From Flavobacterium hibernum (GTDB taxonomy: Bacteria; Bacteroidota; Bacteroidia; Flavobacteriales; Flavobacteriaceae): DNA of 64,000 bases. This document shows, piece by piece, positions 53,059 to 61,941 of the stretch. The stretch lies in NCBI RefSeq assembly GCF_000832125.1, contig NZ_JPRK01000009.1:173673-237672 (forward strand), given 5' to 3'. The notes below the pieces were generated by a model. The model did not search any database. It worked only from the letters and a program-made list of their open reading frames with translations, and was not told where the DNA came from. The translations under genes and the position numbers were made by a program. The stretch's first letter is position 1. Every line of letters starts with the position of its first letter.

Positions 53059-53361
53059 ATGAATAAATTAAAGAAACGTTGGGGAATTACCTCAAATATA
53101 CAAGCCATTATAATACTAATTGTTTTTGCCATCACAGGGTCGGCATCTGCATACCTTTCTAGACCTTTTTGTGAATTACTTACCATTACAAAAGAAGATT
53201 TTGGCGGATGGTTTACTTTAATTCGTTTATTAATTATTTTCCCTATTTATCAGGTTTTATTAGTTGCGATAGGAACTCTTTTTGGACAATTCCGTTTCTT
53301 TTGGGATTTCGAAAAGAAAATGCTAAAAAACATGGGACTTGGGTTTTTATTCAAAAAATAA
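53059..53361 (+). CDS. DUF6787 family small membrane protein
   Basis: The 100-residue protein has two membrane helices, at about 15-32 and 52-74, and matches the DUF6787 family (MNKLKKRWGITSNIQ at the N-terminus, GQFRFFWDFEKKML near the C-terminus). Its function is unknown. It follows DUF6146 in the same direction, a gene pair I recall as recurrent in Flavobacteriia. Confidence 0.8.
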   Translation: MNKLKKRWGITSNIQAIIILIVFAITGSASAYLSRPFCELLTITKEDFGGWFTLIRLLIIFPIYQVLLVAIGTLFGQFRFFWDFEKKMLKNMGLGFLFKK

Positions 53362-53803
53362 AACTTCTTTTAATTCAACTGAACTCTTATTTAAGTTCAA
53401 GAGTTTTCTTTCCTTCAAAATTTATTTTTTTCTTCTACATTTAAGAATGCACTTTTGTAGAATTCGTTTTTTTCAAATGATTTTAAACCCATAATCTCCT
53501 ACGGTTCATTTTTTAAATTTTAAATCTAAATTATTTAAAAATTTGTGATAAAAATTTCATTTCATTAAAAAAAACCCGTCTTTTTATACCAAAAAACCAT
53601 TTCTACAGGATGGTACAGGATAGTTTTATGTTGTGTAATCTCAATCTTTACATTACTCATAACCAAAAAGTTAAATTTTAGACCAATAAAAATTAGCCTT
53701 AAAAAAAACAGCTTTTTTCATTTTCTATAATACCCAACTTTTCAAAAGAGCAATTACAGAAATCTTTGATTTTACTAAACTAACTAACCAAAAAAAGTAT
53801 TAA
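53362..53803. other. Gene-free AT-rich region upstream of pectate-lyase-like gene
   Basis: This 442-base stretch holds no open frame beyond short chance ORFs. It contains a weak hairpin (AACTCTT/AAGAGTT near 53386-53412) that may end the DUF6787 transcript, and a 10-base tandem repeat, TACAGGATGG then TACAGGATAG, at 53604-53623, a candidate operator. Confidence 0.5.
53604..53623 (+). promoter_or_regulatory. Tandem 10-base repeat, possible operator
   Basis: TACAGGATGG followed immediately by TACAGGATAG, one helical turn apart, lies 182 bases upstream of the lyase ATG. The spacing suits a dimeric response regulator, but the regulator is unknown. Confidence 0.45.
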
Positions 53804-53804
53804 A

Positions 53805-56579
53805 ATGTTGAACTCTACTATTAAACTACCGTTTGTAATAGCATTAGTCTGCCTTACAATGTCGGTTACAACACTTTTTGCGCAAAATCCTGTCGTAAAA
53901 ATTGATTTTGATCAATCCGGAAGACCAAAAGCCGAAGTTAACGAACCTGATTATAGCGCATGGGTTATTGCATCTGGCAATACAAGTACTTATACTGAAA
54001 ACGGAGTAACTTTTACGGTAACACGTGTTGGCGATAAAGGAGATGCGCTAGGAACAAACTGGTACAAAGCCGGAATTCAAGCGCCATATTATGCCAGATT
54101 AATTTCTGACGGGCTTACTGTAAAAGGTACAACTGCAAATCTTGGCGCACAAATAGAACTAAAAATAAAAGGTTTAGCTCCAGGACAACATACTTTACTT
54201 GCCTTTTTTAACAATGTAGACAGTCCATCGGGAAATTTTTTTAGCCCAATAGATATTTCTGTCAATGGTACCTTGGTTGTAAATAATTTAATTCCAAGTG
54301 TAAGAGCTCTAAAAACCGCCGACGCACAATCTGCCTATTTAAAATTTCAGGCTGTTGCAGATACTGAAGTTGTTTTATTATTTGCTGCCGAGACCTCGGG
54401 TACCGAAAATATAAAAAACTTTATATTAAATGGTTTCGAACTCAACACGCCAAATATCTTTTATCAATCGACAAATCCATCTCCAAAACATAACGACGAA
54501 CATGTTGAATTGACGTCTGGAGGAAAACTTTTAGGATGGACAGGAGCAACAAATGCATTATCGCACAATATTTACTTTGGAACAGATCAAGCTGCCGTAG
54601 AAGCCGCAACAACATCATCGCCAGAATTTAAAGGCAATCAAATTAAAGCAAACACATCTTATCAGGTAAACGGATTATATACTGGCGCAACTTACTTTTG
54701 GCGCGTCGATGAAGTCTTAGCCAATAATGCTGTAGAAAAAGGAAATACATGGCGTTTTCGTCCTGCACAACTTGCCTTTCCTGATGCCGAAGGCTATGGT
54801 CGTTTTGCACGCGGAGGAAGAGGCGGAAAAGTAGTTGCCGTTACCAATTTAAACGATAGTGGCCCGGGAAGTTTACGCGAAGCTGTAACAAACGATATTG
54901 GCCCTAGAACAATTGTTTTTAATACCTCAGGAATTATTCAGCTTACTTCACGTTTAGTTTTAAGCCAGCCTTATGTAACCGTTGCGGGACAAACTGCACC
55001 TGGAAAAGGAATTACAATTCGATCTGCTCCTTTTGGAATAACAGGCAACGATGCTATCGTACAAAACATACGTGTTAGAGTTGGTGGTGGCCCTACTTAT
55101 GATGGAATGGGTTTAACAGGAGCTGATAATAGTATTATCGATCATTGTTCTATAAGCTGGACAATTGATGAATCTTTTAGTTCTCGTTCCGGAAAAAACA
55201 TTACACTGCAAAGAACACTAATTTCTGAAGCTTTAAACGCGGCAGGACATCAAAATTATCCAGCAGGAACAGAACACGGTTATGCGGCAACAATTGGTGG
55301 TGACATTGGTAGTTTTCATCACAATCTTCTGGCGCATAATTACGGTCGTAACTGGAGTTTGGGCGGAGGTTTAGACGGAAGCGGTGCTTATGCAGGAAGA
55401 ATGGACATTACGAATAATGTGGTTTACAATTGGGGTTCAAGAACTACTGATGGCGGAACTAAAGAGCTTAATTTTGTAAACAATTATTACAAACCAGGAG
55501 CGGGATCAAAAATATTTGTTGCCGTAAATCAACAAAATGAAGGTGCAGGAACTGGAATGCAACAAGTTTATTTTAAAGGAAATGTGATGCCGGGTTATTT
55601 TGACGAAAGCAATCAGGAAGCAGGAAGAAAAGCTTCGGGAGTTACAATTTCATTTGAAAACTTTGTAAATACACCATTTTTTCCTTCCTACGTAACTACA
55701 CAATCTGCTAAAAATGCATATAAAATTGTGCTTTCGGACGTTGGTTGTACGCAACCGGAATTTGACGATCACGATCAACGAATGATCAACGAAACTTTAA
55801 ACGGGACTTATTCTATTAAAGGAAGCGTTACCAATAAACCAGGATTTCCGGACAATGAAGCTGATGTTGGCGGTTTTGAATCTTATCCAACTGTAATTAG
55901 AGATGCAAATTGGGATTCTGACCAAGATGGACTACCAAACTGGTGGGAAACCATTATAGGTACAAACGTAAATTCTGGATCTGGCGATTTCTCCGATTCT
56001 AATGCTGATACTAACCAAAGCGGTTACACGAATCTTGACAAATATTTACAATGGATGGCTCAACCTCATTTTGATTCTCCAACAGGAAAAAAAATAACTG
56101 TAAATATTCAAAAACTTTCAAGAGGTTTTACAAGTGGGGTTTCATACAGTCTTTCGAATGTTGTAAACGGAACTGCAGTTTTATCTTCGGATAATGTCGA
56201 GTTTACTCCTACAGCAGCAGGTTTATGTTCTTTTAACTTTACGGTTACAGATGCAGAAGGAGGAACTATGACTAGAAAAGTAAATATTTTGAGTGGATAC
56301 TCTACATTAAAAGTAGATGAAATTACTAAAGAAATTACAGATAATTTTAAAGTATGGCCCGTACCAAATAATGGTTATTTTTCGGTTCTTTTGGATAATG
56401 ATTTGGAAAAAGCCGATCTTAAAATCTATGACATTTTAGGTAAGGAAATTTTAAAAAGAACGATTAACGGAAAAACTCAGGAAAATATACACTTGCAAGC
56501 AAAAGGTGTTTTTATTTTAAAAGTTTCAAATCCGGAAACCAAAAAGGTACTTCATGTTAAAAAAATTATAGTACAATAA
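53805..56579 (+). CDS. T9SS-exported pectate-lyase-like (PL1-type) protein
   Basis: The 924-residue protein has a signal peptide ending FAQ, a carbohydrate-binding/malectin-like region (about 27-210), a fibronectin-like linker (YFGTDQAAVEAAT, YFWRVDEVL) and a pectate-lyase-like parallel beta-helix (about 325-650; AEGYGRFARGGRGGKVVAVTNL, IIDHCSISWTIDESFS). A calcium-type loop (DSDQDGLPNWWETI), a Big-like domain and a C-terminal type A T9SS sorting domain (VWPVPNNGYFSVLL to the end) follow. It probably cleaves polygalacturonate at the surface. No polysaccharide-uptake genes are adjacent. Confidence 0.85.
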   Translation: MLNSTIKLPFVIALVCLTMSVTTLFAQNPVVKIDFDQSGRPKAEVNEPDYSAWVIASGNTSTYTENGVTFTVTRVGDKGDALGTNWYKAGIQAPYYARLISDGLTVKGTTANLGAQIELKIKGLAPGQHTLLAFFNNVDSPSGNFFSPIDISVNGTLVVNNLIPSVRALKTADAQSAYLKFQAVADTEVVLLFAAETSGTENIKNFILNGFELNTPNIFYQSTNPSPKHNDEHVELTSGGKLLGWTGATNALSHNIYFGTDQAAVEAATTSSPEFKGNQIKANTSYQVNGLYTGATYFWRVDEVLANNAVEKGNTWRFRPAQLAFPDAEGYGRFARGGRGGKVVAVTNLNDSGPGSLREAVTNDIGPRTIVFNTSGIIQLTSRLVLSQPYVTVAGQTAPGKGITIRSAPFGITGNDAIVQNIRVRVGGGPTYDGMGLTGADNSIIDHCSISWTIDESFSSRSGKNITLQRTLISEALNAAGHQNYPAGTEHGYAATIGGDIGSFHHNLLAHNYGRNWSLGGGLDGSGAYAGRMDITNNVVYNWGSRTTDGGTKELNFVNNYYKPGAGSKIFVAVNQQNEGAGTGMQQVYFKGNVMPGYFDESNQEAGRKASGVTISFENFVNTPFFPSYVTTQSAKNAYKIVLSDVGCTQPEFDDHDQRMINETLNGTYSIKGSVTNKPGFPDNEADVGGFESYPTVIRDANWDSDQDGLPNWWETIIGTNVNSGSGDFSDSNADTNQSGYTNLDKYLQWMAQPHFDSPTGKKITVNIQKLSRGFTSGVSYSLSNVVNGTAVLSSDNVEFTPTAAGLCSFNFTVTDAEGGTMTRKVNILSGYSTLKVDEITKEITDNFKVWPVPNNGYFSVLLDNDLEKADLKIYDILGKEILKRTINGKTQENIHLQAKGVFILKVSNPETKKVLHVKKIIVQ

Positions 56580-56587
56580 AACCCAAT

Positions 56588-56620
56588 AAAAAATGGCAAC
56601 TTTTAAGGTTGCCATTTTTT
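56588..56620. terminator. Bidirectional terminator
   Basis: AAAAAATGGCAAC at 56588-56600 pairs with GTTGCCATTTTTT at 56608-56620, between convergent genes. Confidence 0.88.
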
Positions 56621-56638
56621 ATATTTCATTAATAAGAG

Positions 56639-56929
56639 TTAATTATTTTCCTTTTGAAAGTAATATGTATAAATCCACGTAAGTGTAAACGATGGAATTA
56701 TATCTGTAAAAGGCAATGCCTCCTCTATAAAAGTTAAAACACTAGCCACCTTACCTACTCTGCCTTTATACATTCTTGTCATAATAAAAGCCGCAACTGG
56801 CGCCCAAATTACATCTGAGAATTCTCCTAAAAGCGGAATTGTAAAGGATACCATCCCAACTCCATCCAAAAGGATACCTAGTAAAAGTTTTCTAACTCTA
56901 TCATCACTTGCTACATTTATTTCCTGCAT
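56639..56929 (-). CDS. Small membrane protein, hypothetical
   Basis: The 96-residue product has two or three hydrophobic helices (LLLGILLDGVGMVSF at 15-29, and FSDVIWAPVAAFIM about 37-50) and a C-terminal aromatic segment (WIYTYYF). No family is recognised. Its own promoter is not evident. It is convergent with the lyase gene. Confidence 0.6.
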   Translation of the reverse strand: MQEINVASDDRVRKLLLGILLDGVGMVSFTIPLLGEFSDVIWAPVAAFIMTRMYKGRVGKVASVLTFIEEALPFTDIIPSFTLTWIYTYYFQKENN

Positions 56930-57206
56930 TTGTTGTTGATTTAGATATTGTTTAAAATTAAATAGAATTCAGTAAAATTCACTTATTCTTTTATAAAATT
57001 AATTTACTTAATTCACACATAATCAATGATTTTAAATTCAAAATCAAAGTCATTTTTTACATTATACCAAAAACCAGACCCAATTTCAGTTTCCTTCATT
57101 TTTTTTTACATTGAGATTTTTATAAAAATTATTTCTTCTTAAAATTCTGTTAGATGACATTTTTATATCGGCAGAATCTTTGTTTCTTTGTAAAAACAGT
57201 TTCATA

Positions 57207-57872
57207 ATGATACACGCAAAAAATATACATAAATTCTACGACCAATTTGAAGTTTTAAAAGGAGTTGATCTGCATATTAAAAAAGGAGAAATTGTTTCGA
57301 TAGTGGGTGCATCTGGCGCAGGAAAAACAACTTTACTGCAAATTTTAGGAACATTAGACAAACCTTCAAAATCAAATACCGGTACTTCGTTAACCATAAA
57401 TGGCGAAAACATTCTAGGTCTTAACGACAAAGCATTATCGAAGTTCAGAAACCTAAATTTGGGTTTTATTTTTCAGTTTCATCAGCTTTTACCAGAATTT
57501 ACAGCTTTAGAAAATGTTTGTATTCCTGCTTATATTGGAGGCAAAAAACCCTCTGAAACTGAAGCCGAGGCAAAAAAACTACTTACGTTTTTAGGATTAT
57601 CACATCGTATCAATCATAAACCAAATGAACTTTCGGGCGGAGAACAACAACGTGTTGCCGTTGCGAGAGCATTAATTAATAAACCGGATGTTATTTTTGC
57701 CGATGAACCGTCAGGAAACTTAGATACACATTCTGCCGAAAATCTACATCAATTGTTTTTTAAACTTCGTGACGAATTTGGACAAACTTTTGTAATTGTA
57801 ACTCACAACGAAGAATTAGCCAACATGGCCGATAGAAAATTAATTATGGTTGACGGACAAATTAGTAATTAG
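57207..57872 (+). CDS. ABC transporter ATP-binding protein (LolD-like)
   Basis: The 221-residue ATPase has all ABC motifs: Walker [10 protein letters not shown], a Q-loop near [13 protein letters not shown], the signature [15 protein letters not shown], Walker [13 protein letters not shown] and the H-loop VTHNEE. It is closest to the LolD/MacB/FtsE type, which work with FtsX-like permeases in lipoprotein export or peptide extrusion. No permease gene is next to it, so the partner is elsewhere. The longer frame from 57180 adds nine residues without family support. Confidence 0.88.
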   Translation: MIHAKNIHKFYDQFEVLKGVDLHIKKGEIVSIVGASGAGKTTLLQILGTLDKPSKSNTGTSLTINGENILGLNDKALSKFRNLNLGFIFQFHQLLPEFTALENVCIPAYIGGKKPSETEAEAKKLLTFLGLSHRINHKPNELSGGEQQRVAVARALINKPDVIFADEPSGNLDTHSAENLHQLFFKLRDEFGQTFVIVTHNEELANMADRKLIMVDGQISN

Positions 57873-57887
57873 GCGCAAATTACTTCG

Positions 57888-58015
57888 TCAGTCGCTGCCG
57901 CTCGTGTCCCGCTGTCCGCTATATTCCCGATAAATAAAAACTACGGCTAAATAGCCTTGTTTTTCTAAATCGGGAGATGCCGCTTCCATCAGGGCTAAAA
58001 CCCTAAAACAATAAG
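57888..58015. repeat. GC-richer intergenic element
   Basis: The stretch contains GTCGCTGCCGCTCGTGTCCC, a TCCCGAT/ATCGGGA pair at about 57926-57932 and 57969-57975, and TGCCGCTTCCATCAGGGC. It differs in composition from its neighbours and has no open frame worth keeping. I saw only one copy in the window. Confidence 0.4.
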
Positions 58016-58031
58016 AACTTTCATTGCAAAC

Positions 58032-58796
58032 ATGAACCAAAAAGAACTCAAAGAATTCCTCGACGAAAAAGTTATACAGTATAATAATCAAGATTTTATA
58101 GAAAGCGATCCCGTGCAAATTCCACATTTATTTTCCTTAAAAGAAGATATTGAAATTGCAGGTTTTTTGAGCGCAACAATCGCGTGGGGAAATCGCAAAA
58201 TGATTATCAAAAATTCGCATCAAATGATGGAATTAATGGGTAATACACCTTATGATTTTGTCATGTCACATTCTGATGACGATTTGGCTCAACTGGAAAA
58301 CTTTGTTCACCGCACTTTTAACGGAAAAGATTTTGGCGGTTTTATAAAAGGTTTACAGCATATTTATAAAAACCACGATGGCTTAGAAAGTGTTTTTGCT
58401 AAAAATCAGGAAGCGGATAGTTTACAAAAAAGCATTAGCGAATTCAAAAAAATATTCTTTGAAATCGATCATTTGCCACGAACTCAAAAACACATTTCGG
58501 ATCCACTTAATAATTCTGCTGCAAAAAGAATCAACATGTATTTGCGTTGGATGGTTCGCCAAGATACCAAAGGAGTCGATTTAGGAATATGGAAAACCAT
58601 TTCTCCTGCTGCATTATCATGTCCTTTAGATGTTCATTCCGGAAATGTTGCTCGCAAATTAGGATTGCTTTCGCGAAAACAAAACGACGGAAAAGCCCTG
58701 AACGAATTAGATCTTAAACTTAGAAAAATGGATGCTCTGGATCCTGTAAAATACGATTTTGCACTTTTTGGATTGGGCGTATTCGAAGGGTTTTAG
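58032..58796 (+). CDS. TIGR02757 family protein
   Basis: The 254-residue protein matches the TIGR02757 (DUF2400) family of unknown function, which is widespread in Bacteroidota. Characteristic parts are IPHLFSLKEDIEIAGFLSA, AAKRINMYLRWMVR and CPLDVHSGNVARKLGL. The helical fold and some conserved residues recall DNA glycosylases of the HhH-GPD type, but this is weak. No signal peptide. It follows the ABC ATPase by 159 bases, with an intergenic repeat between. Confidence 0.85.
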   Translation: MNQKELKEFLDEKVIQYNNQDFIESDPVQIPHLFSLKEDIEIAGFLSATIAWGNRKMIIKNSHQMMELMGNTPYDFVMSHSDDDLAQLENFVHRTFNGKDFGGFIKGLQHIYKNHDGLESVFAKNQEADSLQKSISEFKKIFFEIDHLPRTQKHISDPLNNSAAKRINMYLRWMVRQDTKGVDLGIWKTISPAALSCPLDVHSGNVARKLGLLSRKQNDGKALNELDLKLRKMDALDPVKYDFALFGLGVFEGF

Positions 58797-58848
58797 ATTT
58801 CAAAACCAATTATTTTATTTAAGTCCAACATTGGTTTTCTACTGTCTG

Positions 58849-58910
58849 GCTGAGCGTCCCGAGACTTCGGGAGAAGCCTCTATGCGCTCTTCGAGTTCGC
58901 TCAGAGTGAC
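58849..58910. repeat. CTGAGCG/CGCTCAG intergenic repeat
   Basis: GGCTGAGCGTCCCGAGACTT is followed by a TTCGGGA/TCCCGA hairpin and then CTTCGAGTTCGCTCAGAGTG. The outer CTGAGCG and CGCTCAG arms match those of the element at 1392-1446. Confidence 0.5.
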
Positions 58911-58972
58911 AAACAAACTGACAATAGACAATCTAAAATTAGAAAATCAACAAAAAAACCATCATTTTAACG

Positions 58973-58980
58973 TACATTTG
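58973..58980 (+). promoter_or_regulatory. -7 element of the helicase gene
   Basis: TACATTTG matches TAnnTTTG, 17 bases upstream of the ATG at 58998, a suitable distance for a short leader. No TTG is seen upstream at a clear -33 position. Confidence 0.5.
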
Positions 58981-58997
58981 CACAAAATTTAATGTAA

Positions 58998-60350
58998 ATG
59001 AGCACTTTCGAACAATTCAATCTCCCAAAATCAGTACAAAAAGCAATCGACGAATTAGGATTTGTTACGCCTACTCCTATTCAGGAAAAATCCTTTTCTG
59101 TAATTATGTCTGGAAGAGATATGATGGGAATTGCGCAAACCGGTACAGGTAAAACATTTGCTTATTTATTACCACTTTTAAAATTATACAAATTTACACC
59201 AACCAACACTCCTAAAATTGTAGTACTGGTTCCAACGCGTGAACTAGTAGTTCAGGTTGTAGACGAAATCGAGAAATTAACCAAATACATGTCGGTTAAA
59301 ACACTTGGTATTTTTGGTGGAGTAAATATCAATACACAAAAAAAAGCAGTTTACGAAGGTGTCGACATTTTAGTAGGAACACCAGGTAGAACAATGGATT
59401 TAGCTCTAGATGCTGTAATTCGTTTTGATGAAACTCAAAAATTAGTTATCGATGAGTTTGATGAAATGCTAAATCTAGGTTTCCGCACACAATTGACAGC
59501 GCTTTTGGCAATGATGAAAACAAAACGTCAAAACATTCTATTCTCTGCTACAATGACAGATGAAGTTGATGCTGTTTTGAATGACTTTTTTGATTTCCCG
59601 GAAGAAGTAACACTTGCAGCTTCAGGAACTCCACTGGAAAACATTACTCAAATTACGTATAACGTACCCAACTTTAATACAAAAGTAAATCTGTTAAAGC
59701 ATTTATTAGAAACAAACGAAAGCATGGAACGTGTTTTGGTTTTTGTGAATAATAAAAAGATTTCAGATATGCTTCATACTCGAATTGAAGAACATTTTGA
59801 AGGTCAGTTTGGTGTAATTCACTCAAACAAATCTCAAAATTACCGTTTGAGTACAATGGCTGAGTTTCAAGAAGGAAATCTTCGCGGATTGATTACGACT
59901 GATATTATGGCGAGAGGTTTGGATATTTCGAACATTTCGCACGTTATTAACTTTGAACTTCCTGAACTTCCTGAATTGTACATGCATAGAATTGGTCGTA
60001 CAGGTCGTGCCGATGCTACAGGAACAGCGATTAGTTTTATCACGCCTCGTGAAGAAGAATTTAAAGTTGAAGTTGAGGTCTTAATGAATCAGGAACTTGA
60101 AATAGCTGAATTTCCGGAAGAAGTCGAAATTTCAGTAAAATTAATCGAGCCTGAAAAAGACAAACAACCGATTAAGTTTTTAATGAAAAAACAAAAACTA
60201 ACGGGTGATGGAGCTTTCCACGAAAAAGATAAAAAGAATAAAAAAGTCAATCTTGGTGGACCATCTAAAACAAAAAAGAAAACTCATGGTTCTGTAAATA
60301 GAAACATGTTGAAAACAAGAGATAAGAAGAGAAAAGATAAGAATAAATAG
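58998..60350 (+). CDS. DEAD-box RNA helicase with DEFD motif II
   Basis: The 450-residue protein has an SF2 DEAD-box helicase core: Q motif TPTPIQEKSF, motif I AQTGTGKT at 46-53, motif Ia PTRELVVQ, motif II DEFD at 152-155 instead of DEAD, motif III SAT, and motif VI HRIGRTGR. The C-terminal 80 residues are lysine-rich and disordered (KKNKKVNLGG, KKKTHGSVNR), suited to RNA binding. It probably remodels rRNA or mRNA, as in cold or ribosome assembly helicases. The DEFD variant is intact for Mg-ATP binding (D, E). Confidence 0.9.
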   Translation: MSTFEQFNLPKSVQKAIDELGFVTPTPIQEKSFSVIMSGRDMMGIAQTGTGKTFAYLLPLLKLYKFTPTNTPKIVVLVPTRELVVQVVDEIEKLTKYMSVKTLGIFGGVNINTQKKAVYEGVDILVGTPGRTMDLALDAVIRFDETQKLVIDEFDEMLNLGFRTQLTALLAMMKTKRQNILFSATMTDEVDAVLNDFFDFPEEVTLAASGTPLENITQITYNVPNFNTKVNLLKHLLETNESMERVLVFVNNKKISDMLHTRIEEHFEGQFGVIHSNKSQNYRLSTMAEFQEGNLRGLITTDIMARGLDISNISHVINFELPELPELYMHRIGRTGRADATGTAISFITPREEEFKVEVEVLMNQELEIAEFPEEVEISVKLIEPEKDKQPIKFLMKKQKLTGDGAFHEKDKKNKKVNLGGPSKTKKKTHGSVNRNMLKTRDKKRKDKNK

Positions 60351-60356
60351 TTTTTT

Positions 60357-60420
60357 GAAGGTTCAGAGGTTCAGAGTTGCATAGAGACAAAGGTTAGTCG
60401 CTAAGGTTCTGAGGTTCTAA
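60357..60420. repeat. Intergenic GGTTCAGAGG repeat
   Basis: AGGTTCAGAGGTTCAGAG, GACAAAGG and GGTTCTGAGGTTCTAAG lie after the helicase gene. An opposite-facing copy, ACCTTTGCTCCTATGTTCC, follows at about 60495, after the terminator. Confidence 0.55.
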
Positions 60421-60430
60421 GTAAAAAACA

Positions 60431-60478
60431 AAAAAAGCTCAAAGCTTAAGTTAGTGACTTAAACTTTGAGCTTTTTTT
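60431..60478. terminator. Bidirectional terminator
   Basis: AAAAAAGCTCAAAG and CTTTGAGCTTTTTT pair, extended by TTAAGT/ACTTAA. It lies between the convergent helicase and lactonase genes. Confidence 0.85.
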
Positions 60479-60540
60479 GCGTACAAAATAGAAAAACCTT
60501 TGCTCCTATGTTCCTCTGAACCTTTGTAACTCTTAAAAAA

Positions 60541-61653
60541 CTATATTTTGGTAAAAACCAACCCAACTGGCGAACACAATTCGATTTTTTTACCTGTATT
60601 TTTAAGTTTTCCTGTAGCTTTATCTCTCTTAAATATAATGATGTCATTTGTGTATTGATGACCAACCAAAAGGTAATTTCCTGTTGGATCAATGGCAAAA
60701 TCTCTTGGACCTTTTCCTAAAGTACTTTCCTGCTCTACAAATTTTAAACTTCCGTCTTTCTGAATTTGATAAACTGAAATTGAGTTCGCATCAACACGAT
60801 CTGTTACATATAAAAACTTTCCGTCAGGCGAAATTTTAATCGCTGCAGCACCAGTTCCTCCCGTAAATCCTTTTGGTAAAATACTAGTTTCGGCAAGCAA
60901 TTTCAAACTTCCAGATTTGTTGTAACTAAAAGTGGTAAGAGTAGCATCTAATTCCTGAACTAAGTACACAAATTTACCATCTTTACTAAAAGTTAAATGC
61001 CTTGGACCACTTCCTTTTTTTACATCAACCGTTCCTTTTAAAGTAAGAACTTCATGGCTTGCACCAGCATTATATTTATAAATAAAAACTTTATCCTGAC
61101 CAAGATCGTTCGATAAAACAAACTTTTTGTCCGGAGAAAAAACAACCTGATGCACATGCGCTTTTTCCTGACGTGCCGCATTTGGTCCTTTTCCTTCGTG
61201 CTGAATCAATTGTTGACCTTCTGTTATACTTCCGTCAGCATTTTTCTTAAATACCGCAAGACTTCCTCCAGAATAATTAGCAACAATTACGTTTTTATCA
61301 TCATTAATTAAATGACAAGGATCTGCTCCTAAAGAAGAATTTGTATTCAACACTTTTAGTTTACCAGTTGGTGCATCATAACTTAATGCTGTTACGGCAC
61401 TTTGTGTTCCGTTTTCATTTACGGCATAAATAAATTTATTATTTGCTGAAACTGATACATAACTCGGACTTACTACTTTTTCTGTAGAATTCTTTAATTT
61501 AAAATCACCCGAAGTTGCATCAAATTCATAAACATAGATTCCTTTACTTTCGCAAGTATTGGTATAAGTACCTACAAGTAAATTGAATTTATTCTGACCT
61601 TGTGAAGTTGTAAAAGCCAAAGCTGAAAAAAGCAGCATATATAATCTTTTCAT
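60541..61653 (-). CDS. Lactonase family protein (6-phosphogluconolactonase-like)
   Basis: The 370-residue protein has a signal peptide (MKRLYMLLFSALAFTTSQGQ) and a seven-bladed beta-propeller of the Pgl/YbhE type. The repeats show the PGL-type D-x-T-G and SPDGKF elements: SPDKKFVLSNDLGQD, GPRHLTFSKDGKFVY, ISPDGKFLYVTDRVD. The substrate could be 6-phosphogluconolactone or another lactone; the signal peptide means the protein works in the periplasm, which is odd for the cytosolic pentose phosphate pathway and favours another lactone. Confidence 0.82.
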   Translation of the reverse strand: MKRLYMLLFSALAFTTSQGQNKFNLLVGTYTNTCESKGIYVYEFDATSGDFKLKNSTEKVVSPSYVSVSANNKFIYAVNENGTQSAVTALSYDAPTGKLKVLNTNSSLGADPCHLINDDKNVIVANYSGGSLAVFKKNADGSITEGQQLIQHEGKGPNAARQEKAHVHQVVFSPDKKFVLSNDLGQDKVFIYKYNAGASHEVLTLKGTVDVKKGSGPRHLTFSKDGKFVYLVQELDATLTTFSYNKSGSLKLLAETSILPKGFTGGTGAAAIKISPDGKFLYVTDRVDANSISVYQIQKDGSLKFVEQESTLGKGPRDFAIDPTGNYLLVGHQYTNDIIIFKRDKATGKLKNTGKKIELCSPVGLVFTKI

Positions 61654-61773
61654 AGTTTTTTATTTGTTTTTAGAAGAGGCTAAAATACTCAATAATATCA
61701 TTCGAAAAGTCATTTTTTGTTACAAAAGAAATTACAAAAGTTACATTATTCAAACTATGCTAGCCCAATTTTT

Positions 61774-61855
61774 AAACCATATAAGCGATATGAGTTCATT
61801 TAATTTTCGATACAGCAACATTTGCTTATAATCTCTCATATAACTTATATGGTTT
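61774..61855. other. Near-perfect inverted repeat in the promoter region of the BatA gene
   Basis: Arms at 61774-61794 (AAACCATATAAGCGATATGAG) and 61835-61855 match in 19 of 21 positions as inverted copies around a 40-base loop, and a third partial copy (TACTTATATGTTTTG) begins at 61866. It lies in the 288-base region between the divergent lactonase and BatA genes and is not followed by a T-run, so it looks more like an operator or hairpin than a terminator. Confidence 0.55.
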
Positions 61856-61892
61856 AACTAAATATTACTTATATGTTTTGATTAAAAATTTG

Positions 61893-61900
61893 TATTTTTG
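61893..61900 (+). promoter_or_regulatory. -7 element of the BatA gene
   Basis: TATTTTTG matches TAnnTTTG, 41 bases before the ATG. The nearest TTG upstream (61878-61880) is only 12 bases away, too close for a -33 element. Confidence 0.4.
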
Positions 61901-61941
61901 ACCAGTATCTACAAAACGTAGTGAAGTAAATCGAAGCCAGA

